A stretch of DNA of 64,000 bases, taken from contig OZ020305.1 in NCBI GenBank assembly GCA_963971305.1, positions 6,605,001-6,669,000 of the forward strand, given 5' to 3'. The notes beneath the pieces were generated by a model. That model did no database searches, was not told the origin of the DNA, and saw only the letters and a list, made by a program, of their open reading frames with translations. The position numbers and the translations under genes are program-made. This document shows positions 23,701 through 31,578 of the stretch, piece after piece. Position 1 is the first letter of the stretch; every line of letters starts with the position of its first letter. This DNA is from Arcuatula senhousia. Its lineage: Eukaryota; Mollusca; Bivalvia; Mytilida; Mytilidae.

Positions 23701-26348
23701 TTTTCAGAATATGTGTTAATACAACTTCAAATTCAGTTTCCTGTTTTCTTTTTTCTCTCTTTCTTCAACACTTTTTTGTTGCTTTGTTTTTGTTAGTGTT
23801 GTAAACCAGATATGAGACCTTTCTGTTATCAATTAGGGACCGACCATTTAACTTGAAGGCGGGCCTTGGTTTTTTCCTAAAAAAAAAATATTCTGAAAAT
23901 TATTTTTGATGAAAAAAATATTTTGGCAGCTGGGGGTAAAAAAAATATTCTAAGAAGGATTTCTGCTATAAAAATAATGCTGATAAAGAAAAAAATATTC
24001 TGTCGCGATGCCTTTGAAAAATAAAGCGCGGAAAAAAATTTCTGATCAATTAAATGGTTCGTCCCTTACTTACAATATTAAATATGAAAGAATATGGAAT
24101 ATGTGCAAGAAAGACACGATTCACATATTGACATGATTTTGATAAATGTACAATGCAAAATTTCACTGCGTGTGAAGCGCTTTTCTGGATTAACCTTCAT
24201 CAGACACGCTAGGAGTAAAAAACTTGGAAAAACCGGTTGTATATTATATTTGATAAAAAAAAGAAACAGAAGCCAAAAAATATTACAACAATGACCAAAC
24301 AGATAAATTAATCAATTCTTAAAGAAATAGCCAAACGTTGTCAACTTTTGGAAATATGTAAACTGTACGTGCCTTTCCAACACATATTCCAGTACTCGAA
24401 AATATATAAGAGCATACAACTGAAGCACGGGGAAGCTTTCTACGACCTCCACACAAATCACTTTGTTTCATTATAGATAAACCACAAGATCTGACAGAGA
24501 AAACTGAAGCAGCAAAAAACGGACAACCAATTTCAGCTTCCTTGCCCAATAGCAACAACCCTCCTAAACATAGAGTAAGGAAAAGTTTAGAAGAAATGCT
24601 GGGTGTTGACAGTGACTATGACGAAGAAGACGAGGAAGAAATAGATTTACTTTTCAGTCTGCCTGGAGTACTAGGTATGGGGATATTTATTTGTCATTTT
24701 TAGTTAATGAGGGTTAACTTTTAATGGATTGAATTTTGGGGGAAAAAAAACGAAAATTTCTAGTAGTAATCAATGGTTGGTTTCTATCAGAAGTTTTTAT
24801 TATGTTTGGTTGATTGAGGCTTTTTGTATTTATATTTGTACTTGTTTTCTCCTACATATACTGCACTAGCCTAAGAAACGGTTTAACTAAGTATACAAAA
24901 AAAAAAAGAAACACCACAAACATATATATTTACAGTATTACAAAAAAAAATCATGTTGGAGTTAAGACCTCCAATTCCTTGGTATACACAGGCAAAATTT
25001 AGACATACGTCTGATGTACATTTGTAGTGTATAAACGTACATTAAACATGTGTTTCTAACCGTCGTACGGTAAACATACATGTACGTCAAATAATTGTCA
25101 AAACATACGTCAGACGTACGTTTTTTAAACGTGCGTCAAACATACATTTACCATACGTCAGACGTATAGTTTCCTAAAATGTATGAAATTAGTGAGTTAT
25201 TAATTTAGATTTAGTGTGTTTTATTGTGAAATTAAAATATTTCCAAGATAAATTTTTAACGTGCAGCAAACGTACGCTGTTTATAGAAACGGCAATTTAA
25301 TATGCGTCAGATGACATGTGTTTAATGTACGCTTGACGCACGTTAAACACGGTCCACATTTTGCCTGTGTACCATAGCATTTTTCGATTGCAATTTAAGT
25401 TTACCATTTTCTATTGTAATTTTAGTTTTTTGTGTTTTCTTGTTGTCAAAAAAGATTAAACCGTCACGTATTTTAGAATAAATCTCTATAGACTATTTAC
25501 AGAAATTGTTATTCATTGTTAATACTTCAAGGCACAGATGGAGATGTTGAAAAGGATCCCTTTACAATATACAAGATAGAAGACGTTTTGTCCTTTTACG
25601 GAGACGGACCGCCTAACATTGAAAATCTGTCTAGTATGCCGGAAATAGGCACAAAAGTGGTGAGAGGTCCCGATTGGATGTGGCAAAGAGATGAAGTTCC
25701 GAAAGGCCTGCAGGGTACAATCATCGGTGTTGATAAAGACGATTTAGGTAGTATAAATACTAGTCTAAAATGTTGTTTATATATTTGATAACCGCCCAAT
25801 GGAAGCAGGGAAGTTAAGGTAATTACAAAATACCAAACTTGGAGGATCGACCTTAATGTCAAAGAGAAAAGACAAAACATGGAAGACACAACGGAAAATT
25901 TTAGATCGCAATGGTCCTGGCTTGATCTATATATGAGATGCTCAGCTAGTTGTTGTTTTTCTTAAATTTATAAAAGATAGTTTGTTTATTGTTTCTATTA
26001 CATTTGAGAACAAATTGAATGCATTTGCACATGACTATGAAGTCAAAGCTTAATTCAAAGAACTTTATTTAAATTTAAAATCGCCCTAAGTTGTATCTGG
26101 TAACCTTTATTCCTCCAGTTATGTTTACTATATCACCACACAGTTGGTCGACAGTGTAAATTAATGGTTTTAATGGTACATGTATGAAGTTGTCAGCACA
26201 ATAATTAGATTTGAAATTATTTGATACAGGTTGGGTTAGAGTACGGTGGGATACAGATCCAACCAGACCAAAGGAACCGCCCATTGAGGAGGACTATAGA
26301 TTTGGTGTGGACAACGAGTATGATGTTGAGCCGTTAAAAGTCAATTAA
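11796..26348 (+). CDS. VWA domain plus MIB/HERC2 domain protein, 11 coding exons, 447 residues
   Basis: Exons: 11796-11865, 12220-12342, 13072-13194, 15069-15143, 15422-15549, 17841-17942, 22601-22720, 23089-23158, 24477-24674, 25532-25747, 26230-26348. All junctions are GT-AG, all phases agree, and the sum is 1344 nt including TAA. Residues about 36-205 form a von Willebrand A fold. The MIDAS-like motif is DTSQS (D42, S44, S46); S115 in GASPL stands at the usual threonine and D150 in IIFSDF is the third metal-site aspartate. Residues 248-336 are basic, then strongly acidic (DSDYDEEDEEE). Residues 376-440 form a MIB/HERC2 domain: GTKVVRGPDWMWQRDE, GLQGTIIGV, GWVRVRWD and YRFGVDNEYDVE. MIB/HERC2 domains bind partners in the ubiquitin ligases Mindbomb and HERC2; no RING, ZZ or HECT is present here. 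A role as a ubiquitin-system adaptor is inference. The 5' end may include a non-coding exon. No signal peptide is seen, so the protein is probably intracellular. Confidence 0.85.
13640..13845 (-). repeat. Dispersed repeat R1 (intron 3 of the VWA-MIB gene)
   Basis: Read on the minus strand it has the order AGATCACAATAGAAGAGGGG, ATAAAACCTGGTTTAACCCA, TTTGAAATGCCTGTACCA, ACCATTGTGATCTATAAT, then a tail with GTTTTGTCTTTTCTC. The same order is seen at 16,670, 23,222, 25,817 (tail half) and 53,125. No terminal repeats are obvious. The open frames here are antisense readings of the repeat. Confidence 0.6.
14190..15000 (-). mobile_element. Penelope-like element reverse transcriptase fragment (intron 3)
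   Basis: On the minus strand, broken frames give in order FSTLYTILPH, a PMGTNCAP-like MGTNCSPFLADLF, and PTELEIKETIDSNCFTSFFD followed by LHLKYNLGGHL. These are the reverse-transcriptase blocks of Penelope-like elements, with the LADLF block and the 'ELEIKDT..DLHL' block. Stops and frameshifts make it a dead copy. Confidence 0.65.
14400..14566 (+). mobile_element. LINE 3' tail with (ATT)n (intron 3)
   Basis: A block with ATGCTATCCTGTTGAAAAAA runs into an (ATT)n microsatellite at 14,543-14,560. This resembles the 3' UTR and tail of bivalve CR1/L2-like LINEs. No coding part is left. Confidence 0.45.
15590..16080 (+). mobile_element. Penelope-like element fragment, plus strand (intron 5)
   Basis: Broken frames give NGHKLA.LLADLF, LSLTYIDDV (the catalytic YIDD block), a dislocated 'FLDLHLEL'-like segment and a late STIPTPPACGFYISHL-like segment. 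This is a degenerate reverse transcriptase in plus orientation, opposite to the copy at 17,190-17,740 in the same intron. Confidence 0.6.
16462..16598. repeat. Long hairpin (about 66-bp imperfect inverted arms)
   Basis: The left arm (16,462-16,527) runs from GTTATCACCC through TGTGACCCGG to GTAAGGTCACCCTCGGG. The right arm (16,533-16,598) is its near-complete reverse complement, with CCCTCGGGTGACCTTACTTT and CCGGGTCACACATC. The loop is only about 5 bases. This foldback sits in intron 5 and would be transcribed. A single related block, GGTAAGGTCACCCTC, lies at 16,300. Confidence 0.8.
16670..16862 (+). repeat. Dispersed repeat R1 (intron 5)
   Basis: It shares CGCAATAGAAGAGGGAGGTC, ATAAAACCAGGTTTAACCCA, TGAACCAAGTCAGGACCA and the GTTTTGTCTTTTCTCTCG tail with the other R1 copies. 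Confidence 0.6.
16965..17120 (+). repeat. Dispersed repeat R2 (intron 5)
   Basis: Blocks AACGGAAATCAACAACGCGA, GTAACAAGAGTGAACGCCGG and TGATCCGGAAGAG are shared with R2 at 18,115. The open frame here (minus strand) is not a gene. Confidence 0.55.
17190..17740 (-). mobile_element. Penelope-like element fragment, minus strand (intron 5)
   Basis: The minus strand encodes QTIGIPMGTYCAPLLADLFL at about 17,680-17,620, then further downstream YPRELEIKDSTDS, DLHLEIYSQGKLSTK and NFNFSIVNFPF-like blocks. These are the central and late blocks of a Penelope-like reverse transcriptase. Frames are broken, and no GIY-YIG endonuclease is seen. Confidence 0.7.
18115..18370 (+). repeat. Dispersed repeat R2, longest copy (intron 6)
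   Basis: It contains all R2 blocks in order: GTCACCAATGGGCATTCGAG, AAAGGGCAAGGAC, AGAAATCAACAACACGAACA, GTAACGAGAGTGAACTCAGG, TGCTCCGGAAG, and CGCGATGCCAATTGTCTATT. Confidence 0.6.
19010..19160 (+). repeat. Fragment of the 160-bp core repeat of the bivalve tandem-repeat element (intron 6)
   Basis: The blocks ACTATTGCAGATAGAGAAAA, GCTGTTGCTTGCTTAAA, TTCAGCTCATC and ACAAAAGTCTCCATTGG match the repeat units at 48,110-48,930. Confidence 0.6.
19733..19889. mobile_element. Small MITE with inverted ends (intron 6)
   Basis: The left end AGGGCCAGATCCAG is mirrored by CCGGATCCGCCACTG at the right end. Length is about 155 bp. Related fragments lie at 11,553 and 41,200. Confidence 0.5.
19989..20067. 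mobile_element. 79-bp foldback element (intron 6)
   Basis: CACAGGGGCTTGGATT at the left and AATCCAAGCCCCTGTG at the right are perfect 16-bp inverted repeats around a C-rich core. Confidence 0.65.
20344..21772. mobile_element. Inverted-repeat element with about 145-bp tandem core repeats (intron 6)
   Basis: Perfect 12-bp inverted ends, ATACGACCGCAA (20,344) and TTGCGGTCGTAT (21,761), enclose tandem units of about 142-149 bp. Each unit has GACAAGAACAAACATGCAAA, AAAATCGGACCA, TTTTGGCCCCTAATTACG and a GGGGAAAAAGGGG tract. Units start near 20,721, 20,869, 21,018, 21,164 and 21,306, with more diverged units up to 21,740. The open frames here are readings through the tandem repeats. No transposase is present, so it is non-autonomous. 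Confidence 0.7.
23222..23412 (+). repeat. Dispersed repeat R1 (intron 8)
   Basis: It shares the R1 blocks CGCAATGGAAGAGGGAGGTT, ATAAAACCTGGTTTAACCC, TTTGAAATGCCTGTACCAAG and a GACTATGAGATTGATCATTC tail. Confidence 0.6.
23832..24066. mobile_element. 235-bp MITE with inverted ends (intron 8)
   Basis: AGGGACCGACCATTTAA at the left is mirrored by TTAAATGGTTCGTCCCT at the right (one mismatch). The core is a run of AAAAAATATTCT words. Confidence 0.65.
24981..25373. mobile_element. 393-bp MITE built of ACGTCAGACGTA-like subrepeats (intron 9)
   Basis: GGTATACACAGGCAAAAT and ATTTTGCCTGTGTACC form near-perfect inverted ends. The body repeats palindrome-like words such as CATACGTCAGACGTACG, AAACGTGCGTCAAACATACA and CATACGTCAGACGTA. 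It is non-coding. Confidence 0.7.
25532..26348 (+). other. MIB/HERC2-domain exons of the VWA-MIB gene (exons 10-11)
   Basis: Exon 10 has the first half (VVRGPDWMW, GLQGTIIGV) and exon 11 the second half (GWVRVRWD, YRFGVDNEYDVE). The phase-1 intron splits the domain between GVDKDDL and GWVRV. The protein ends eight residues after YDVE. A non-canonical ATTAAA at 26,473-26,478 may be the polyadenylation signal. Confidence 0.8.
25817..25925 (-). repeat. Dispersed repeat R1, tail half (intron 10)
   Basis: AACTTGGAGGATCGACC, AGAGAAAAGACAAAACATGG and AGATCGCAATGGTCCTGG are shared, inverted, with the other R1 copies. Confidence 0.55.
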
Positions 26349-27179
26349 TGAACTAAATACAAAGAAATTTTTATCTTTTTTTATTAGATACATCTGCATC
26401 TGAAAAAAAAGGTTACATTTTTATCAAGTTTTAAAGAACTGAGACAATTTAACTTTATATTTATAAATGAAAATTAAAAAAGTTTTATCGGTATTAACGG
26501 AAATTAAGTTTCCATGCATCGCAATAAGCTTCAAAGATATTCAGGGAAACACATGCACATCCGCAACATGGAAAAGTAACTTCAACAGGAAGGTTAACCT
26601 GCTTCAGAACATTATATGATCTTCTACTTTCGTAGGTTTAGCATAAAACGGTTGAAGTTGTAAGTTTGAACGGACATTTCTCGTAAGATAATTTTATAGT
26701 TATTTCTCTTTAATTGTAACTTGTTTAAATTGCTGAGCGATATTGGTCAAGGAGTAGATTTCGCCAGCAAATAAGTCAAGCCACCCGATTTTCAAACGTT
26801 TATTGTGATTTTTTTACATTCAGATCGTAAATACAACTGGATCATATAAGAGGACAGAATAGTCTCTAAAGTTAGCCATTCCATGACAATTTTGGCGGAA
26901 GAAAATCTAAATTACATGGCAAGAACTGCTTTTGAGAATACAGTGGCGTGAACTACTATGGCCAGTAGGTCCGAAAATAACACATTAAACGAGTATTAAA
27001 TTTTACATATTTGTAAACTATTGTAGAAGACAAACAATCCAAAAAAATGAGCGGTTTCAGGAGTTTTGTTCACAAAAATGTGACGGAAGGACGAACGAAG
27101 ACAATTTCTTTGTCCCGCTGACGCAACGCTAAAATAGACCCAAAAAAATAACAAAGAATTACTGAACTTTCTGAACTTT

Positions 27180-27330
27180 CTTTTTTGATATATGCAGTTG
27201 TTTTGTGTTTCCGTGTTTTGCATGTTTTCTGTTTTTGTCCCGTTCTTGTTGGTGTTTACTGGTTTTGTCTCTGCCCTTTGAACTTTTGACATTCGGATAC
27301 CCCATTGGTACCTCAGCTTCTTTCTTACAT
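27180..27330 (-). repeat. Dispersed repeat R2 inserted upstream of TRIM copy 1
   Basis: On the minus strand it shows GGTACCAATGGGGTATCCGA, AAAGGGCAGAGACAAAACC and ACACGGAAACACAAAACAAC. It is absent from the corresponding site of copy 2 (about 35,205). Confidence 0.55.
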
Positions 27331-27334
27331 AGGA

Positions 27335-27652
27335 AAGAGAAATTTTATTTTCATTTATTGAGAAAGAAAATAAAAATTTTGAAAATCTAAACTCTGAACA
27401 AAAACTTATTTTTTTACTTACTTCTGAAGATCCAATAGTGTTAAATGCAGTGGGTGAATTTATTTTTAAATACTTATAAATTTATATAGAATCATCATGA
27501 ATATTATGAAATCTGTCTTGCTACTCTGATATGTGATTGTAACTCTTTAATTATTGTTCTTTTCTCTTTAAATGTTATATGTATACTCATGCTGCCCCTT
27601 GTTGGGCCCTTGATTGGAAAATAAAATATGTTCTATGTTCTATGTTCTATAT
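27335..27652 (+). mobile_element. 5'-truncated LINE 3' end
   Basis: A short frame encoding FLLTSEDPIVLNAVGEFIFK and ending in TAA at 27,478 resembles the extreme C-terminus of CR1/RTE-like LINE ORF2. It is followed by a 3' UTR with CTTGTTGGGCCCTTGATTGG, an AATAAAATATG and a (TTCTATG)n tail at 27,626-27,650. The site is empty in TRIM copy 2, so the insertion came after the duplication, or was lost there. Confidence 0.65.
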
Positions 27653-27891
27653 TAATTCATTGATGGATCTTTACGAAAGCAAAATTGGCTTTCGTATCCT
27701 AGATCTTATTTAGAAAAAAAATAAAAACGCGATCCAAGTTAAATTAGTGAATTAAAACGCATATTTAACAAGAACAAAAATAAATATTAAAAAAAAACAA
27801 TAAAACAAAACTGTGAAAACTAGTTAGATTGGACTTTAAAATTTAAATAAGGTAACCAGGAAGTAAAAACATTTGATGTTCACATTTAAAC

Positions 27892-29818
27892 ATGGCGAGT
27901 GGTGGCGTGAAGGACACAAGAGAAGAACAATTTGATGATTTGCTGAAGTGTAGCATTTGTTTAGAATCATTCAAAGAGCCGAAATATCTACCCTGCCTCC
28001 ATACATTTTGTAAGTTGTGTATTCAAACCTACATCTCAACAGTTCTAGAAAAGAAAGAGGAGGTGAAATGCCCCGTTTGTCGAAAATCAGTACTGCCTTT
28101 CGATGATACCACGAAAAGCGAAACTTGGGCGAATAGTCTTCCAAGCAACCATTTCATAGTATCTATGATGGACAAAAAAGCATTACAAAAGGAAGGAAAA
28201 TTATGTAACTCTTGTCAATTTCATGAAACTGTAACAAAAGCAGTTTCTTGGTGTGTAATATGCGAGGAAGCTTTTTGTGAGCAGTGTACCAAGTACCACA
28301 AAGGATTTAAAGCAACAGCGAAGCACATATTAGTTTCTGTTCACGATATTCAGAAAGGTCAAACCGATTTACAGGGGTCGAAGATGATTTACTGCCACTT
28401 TCATCCAGAAAAGATCGTTGAAGTTTTCTGCAACGACCACAGCGAACCATGTTGTACGTTATGCGCGACACAGTGTGATCACGTGATTTCGATAGAGGAG
28501 GCAGCCAATGGCATCAAAGAAAGGAAAGAAACGACCGAGCTTTTGTCGCGACTTGGTGACGGGGAACAGTTGCTGGAAGAAGTCGTTGAAAACCGGCAAG
28601 AAAACGAAGTATCCGTGGAGTCGGAGGTTGAAGACATCTCGAAGGTTCTAACGAAAACGAGGACAGAAATAAACGAGCATCTAGACAAAATCGAAAACAT
28701 GCTCCGCAGCGAATTGGAAGCGCCGGACTAAAAAGCAAACACTGATCACTGTTTCAGATGAACTAAATGATTTCACAAGTTTTCAGAGCAACATTAGTAC
28801 TTGGAAGTCTTTGTTGGCTGGTGTCATGCAACACGGATCTAACCTCCAGTGTCTGATAGCTGTACACAAGATAAAGCCACAACTGGATAAATTGGAAACC
28901 GACCTTCGGGAAAGTTTAAAGAAGGTGCGAGCAGTTTCAGTTCGTTATCGGAAATCCAAACTTTTGACCGAGTTCGAAGAGAATGTAAAATCTCTAGGAG
29001 ATATTTATACTGATAATCAAAAGATCAATTTCGAAAGAGGAATAATAGGAATCGTAAAGACCGACTTCCGGAATAGGAAGATCAGAATAATAGAAACTAT
29101 ACACTTGGCCCCATCAAAAAGGTCGAGTGGTATATTTGTCGACAATTATATTGTGTTTGCCGTTTACAATACCAAGATTATTGCCAAATGCAAAGAAGAT
29201 GGTCATTTAATTACAGAATTGAAAGTCCCTAACATACCGTATGACATTACTCTAGTTGACGAGTCTAGGGTAGCTGTATCTGCTAACCAAAGCCAAATTT
29301 ACATGGTAGGCGCAAAAGACATGACATTGCTGAAGACGTTGACTCTCTCTGGTATTCCTGTGTATGGACTTTGTACTTTCAATACCAATCAGTTTATATT
29401 TGCTGATAGTTCTACTTTAACATGGGTTGATCAGTCCACAGGTAATAAGACAACATCCATAACTTCTGGTGGCGAGTCTTATTTGGTATCAACATCTGGT
29501 AACAATGACTATATATATGGCGATTCAATGAACTCTGTATCGTATGTGGCTAATGACACTAAAAAGTTTACATACTCAAACGACCAGCTTTCTTGTCCTC
29601 GCGGTATCGGGGTAGATGAGGAGATGAACTTCTATGTTGCTGGATATTACTCTGAAAATATCCACCAAATAACCGACTCTGGCGAATTAATCAGAATGAT
29701 TCCTGCTACAGATGTTGGAGTGGTCCGTCCATGGACTGTGAGGTTTAAACCAGGAACAAACCGGTTTGTAGTGACCTGTTTAGACTCTGGAAAAGCGACC
29801 ATATGTGAAATAGAATAA
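27892..29818 (+). pseudogene. TRIM copy 1: RING/B-box/coiled-coil/NHL-like, frameshifted
   Basis: The first frame (27,892-28,731) gives 279 residues: RING C3HC4 (C20, C23, C35, H37, C40, C43, C60, C63), B-box 1 with all ligands (CNSC...CVIC..FCEQC...H), a B-box 2, and a coiled coil ending at a premature TAA. Compared with copy 3, four extra bases (CCGG within GCGCCGGACT, about 28,721-28,729) shift the frame. The sequence stays open in the new frame to TAA at 29,818, encoding the rest of the coiled coil and the propeller with PRGIGVDEEMNFYVAGYYSE. A 12-base in-frame deletion near 28,471 also removes LSHRK from B-box 2, including a zinc-ligand histidine. The gene is intronless, and no GT-AG intron explains the shift. 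It could make a RING/B-box-only protein, or reflect an assembly error. Family role: E3 ubiquitin ligase, cytoplasmic, often immune or RNA-linked. Confidence 0.8.
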
Positions 29819-29891
29819 CACATTGCAATGTTGTGCATTAAAGTAAATGCTGCGATCTAAAATGTTTATATTGTGAGTTTGTATCACGTAT

Positions 29892-29897
29892 AATAAA
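29892..29897 (+). terminator. Polyadenylation signal, TRIM copy 1
   Basis: AATAAA about 75 bases after the stop, within ACGTATAATAAAAGTTTCAT, which is conserved after all three TRIM copies. Confidence 0.6.
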
Positions 29898-30076
29898 AGT
29901 TTCATGGTTTATTGGAGTAATTTTATGAAATTACACGTATAATTTGTATAATTATTATGAATATGGAGTTTGGGTGTTTGACTATCTCTCATATCGTTTT
30001 TAAAAACTCCCCAAGGCTGTTCTAGCAAAAAAGTTTACAAAGTAGGAGTATGGTTTAGAGAAACAGATCATGGTTT

Positions 30077-30330
30077 AGGCAGCAACCATTTGAAATTCTA
30101 GGGGGTATGGATTTTAGCCCCTCGACAATTTATCTATTTTTCAAAATTTTTCGAAGACGAGAGGATTTTTTTACCGACACCGAAAACAATTTTTTTATTC
30201 GCAATTTTGTTTACGCTGTGTAGCCCAGGCTTACCAAAACAATCTGTTTTTTCCAAAATAAATTGAAAAAAAAAACATTTTCTTCAAAAAAATCCATACC
30301 CCCCCCAGGAATTTCAAATGGTTGCTGCCT
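30077..30330. mobile_element. 254-bp MITE in the 3' flank of TRIM copy 1
   Basis: AGGCAGCAACCATTTGAAAT at the left is mirrored by ATTTCAAATGGTTGCTGCCT at the right. GGGGGTATGGATTTT and AAATCCATACCCCCC extend the arms to about 38 bp. The same element sits at the same place in the other two units (37,636-37,875 and 43,877-46,293, the latter interrupted), so it predates the duplication. Confidence 0.75.
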
Positions 30331-30340
30331 TAGGAATCAG

Positions 30341-30783
30341 GTACGAGACCACAATTATCGCCCCTTATTCCCTTTAAAAACACCATATATCTTAGTCCCT
30401 TTAAAAACACCATATATCCTCCAGAGGTATTTCTAGGGTCAATTTTTGGTGCTGTTTTTAGTTGTTTGGGTTAATTGGTAGTTCTTAAGCCAAAGTTTGA
30501 TATATACAAAGACCAACACTTAAATCTGCATGAAAGGCATACGCGGGGTCAAAATTTAGATCTTCATTTTTGTGGACATTAAAAATTTTTGGTCTCTTGA
30601 CCATAAAATGCATTTAAAGTTAAAATCGGTAAAATCTTCTTAAATTTACATATTATTTATGTCTTGTGTTGTTATGGAGCTGGGAGAAATTTTAGGAAAA
30701 TCAAATGGTTTTTTTTTTTAATTCATCAAAACGCTATTGAAAATGCATTAAAAGGGGGGTCAAAATAATACTAGTCTCGGGCC
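30341..30783. mobile_element. 443-bp insertion specific to TRIM unit 1, ATCAG target duplication
   Basis: Units 2 and 3 read GGAATCAGAGTAC here without interruption. Unit 1 has ATCAG at 30,336-30,340 and again at 30,784-30,788, flanking 443 bp with imperfect inverted ends (GTACGAGACC... and ...AGTCTCGGGCC). It is non-coding and its class is not assigned. Confidence 0.65.
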
Positions 30784-30989
30784 ATCAGAGTACTATAATG
30801 TTCTAGAAGCAAAGATTATCAACAATAGAAAAGATAAAGAGGTGAGGAATAAGTGTACGCGACATGACATAACCTACAATATTAACGACAATTTAAAACA
30901 ACCAAAATGAAAAACAGCCAGCAGCCTTCAATGTGACCAAAGCTCTGAGAGTATTTGAAAACAATACATAGTCCGCTACTGGCCCGATA

Positions 30990-31578
30990 ATGCAATGTTC
31001 AAATGCCTATGGTAAAACATTTTATGATTCTGTTAAAAAACAAACTTGATCAGTTCGTTATCTACACATGCGTTAAAATAAGGTGCAGAAAACTGAAATT
31101 TCAGTCATTTGCCAAAGTTCAAATGGCTATAACACTTGTAAAAATTTGCAGACCGGAAAGATGTAACTCATCATGGCATACTAACATACAAAAAAATCAG
31201 GTCATTATCTACAAGCGTTAAAAAAGTTTGGGAAACTGAAATTTCAATAAATAAAGTTCAAAGGGCCATATATTTTTTTTATATAATCTGAGGACCGGAA
31301 CAAAACGTGGACTTGATCTGCAACTCATCATAACAGACTTGCATTTAAAAACTCCGGTATTATCTACAAGCGTTTAGAAAAAAAGTGCAGAAAACTGTTA
31401 GTTTTCTGTGAATTTTCAAATTTCTCTTTTTGCCTTTTAGAAAAACCTGATTTCACTCTACTATTGTGGTATTTGTTTAGTTGTGTCGTTTATTACCTAC
31501 GTCGCCAAAGCAAAGTAAACGTCACCCCGTCCGTCTGTTTGTCCACCCAAAAATAAACCAAATCTCTTAAATTTTACG
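30990..31578 (+). repeat. Conserved 3' part of the TRIM unit, with internal repeats
   Basis: The block from ATGCAATGTTCAAATGCCTA onward is almost identical at 39,130 and 46,500. It contains repeated words (GACCGGAA, ACTCATCATGG, TTATCTACAAGCGTT, GGAAACTGAAATTTCA) spaced by about 110-150 bases, so it is itself an old tandem repeat. The small open frames at 31,003, 39,143 and 46,516 are parallel readings and look non-coding. Confidence 0.6.

Larger units (their letters stand above)
26597..27891. repeat. 5' flank of TRIM copy 1; start of the duplicated unit
   Basis: From ACCTGCTTCAGAACATTATA onward, this matches the flank of TRIM copy 2 (34,620-35,467) almost base for base. Exceptions are an extra block at about 27,170-27,652 (R2 fragment plus LINE tail) that copy 2 lacks. 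It marks the left limit of the duplication. No gene is seen; the open frame at 26,996-27,292 (-) is repeat-derived. Confidence 0.75.

Noticed and set aside
28715..28735. An intron explaining the TRIM copy 1 frameshift
   Set aside because: No GT-AG pair surrounds the four extra bases, and the paralogues are intronless.
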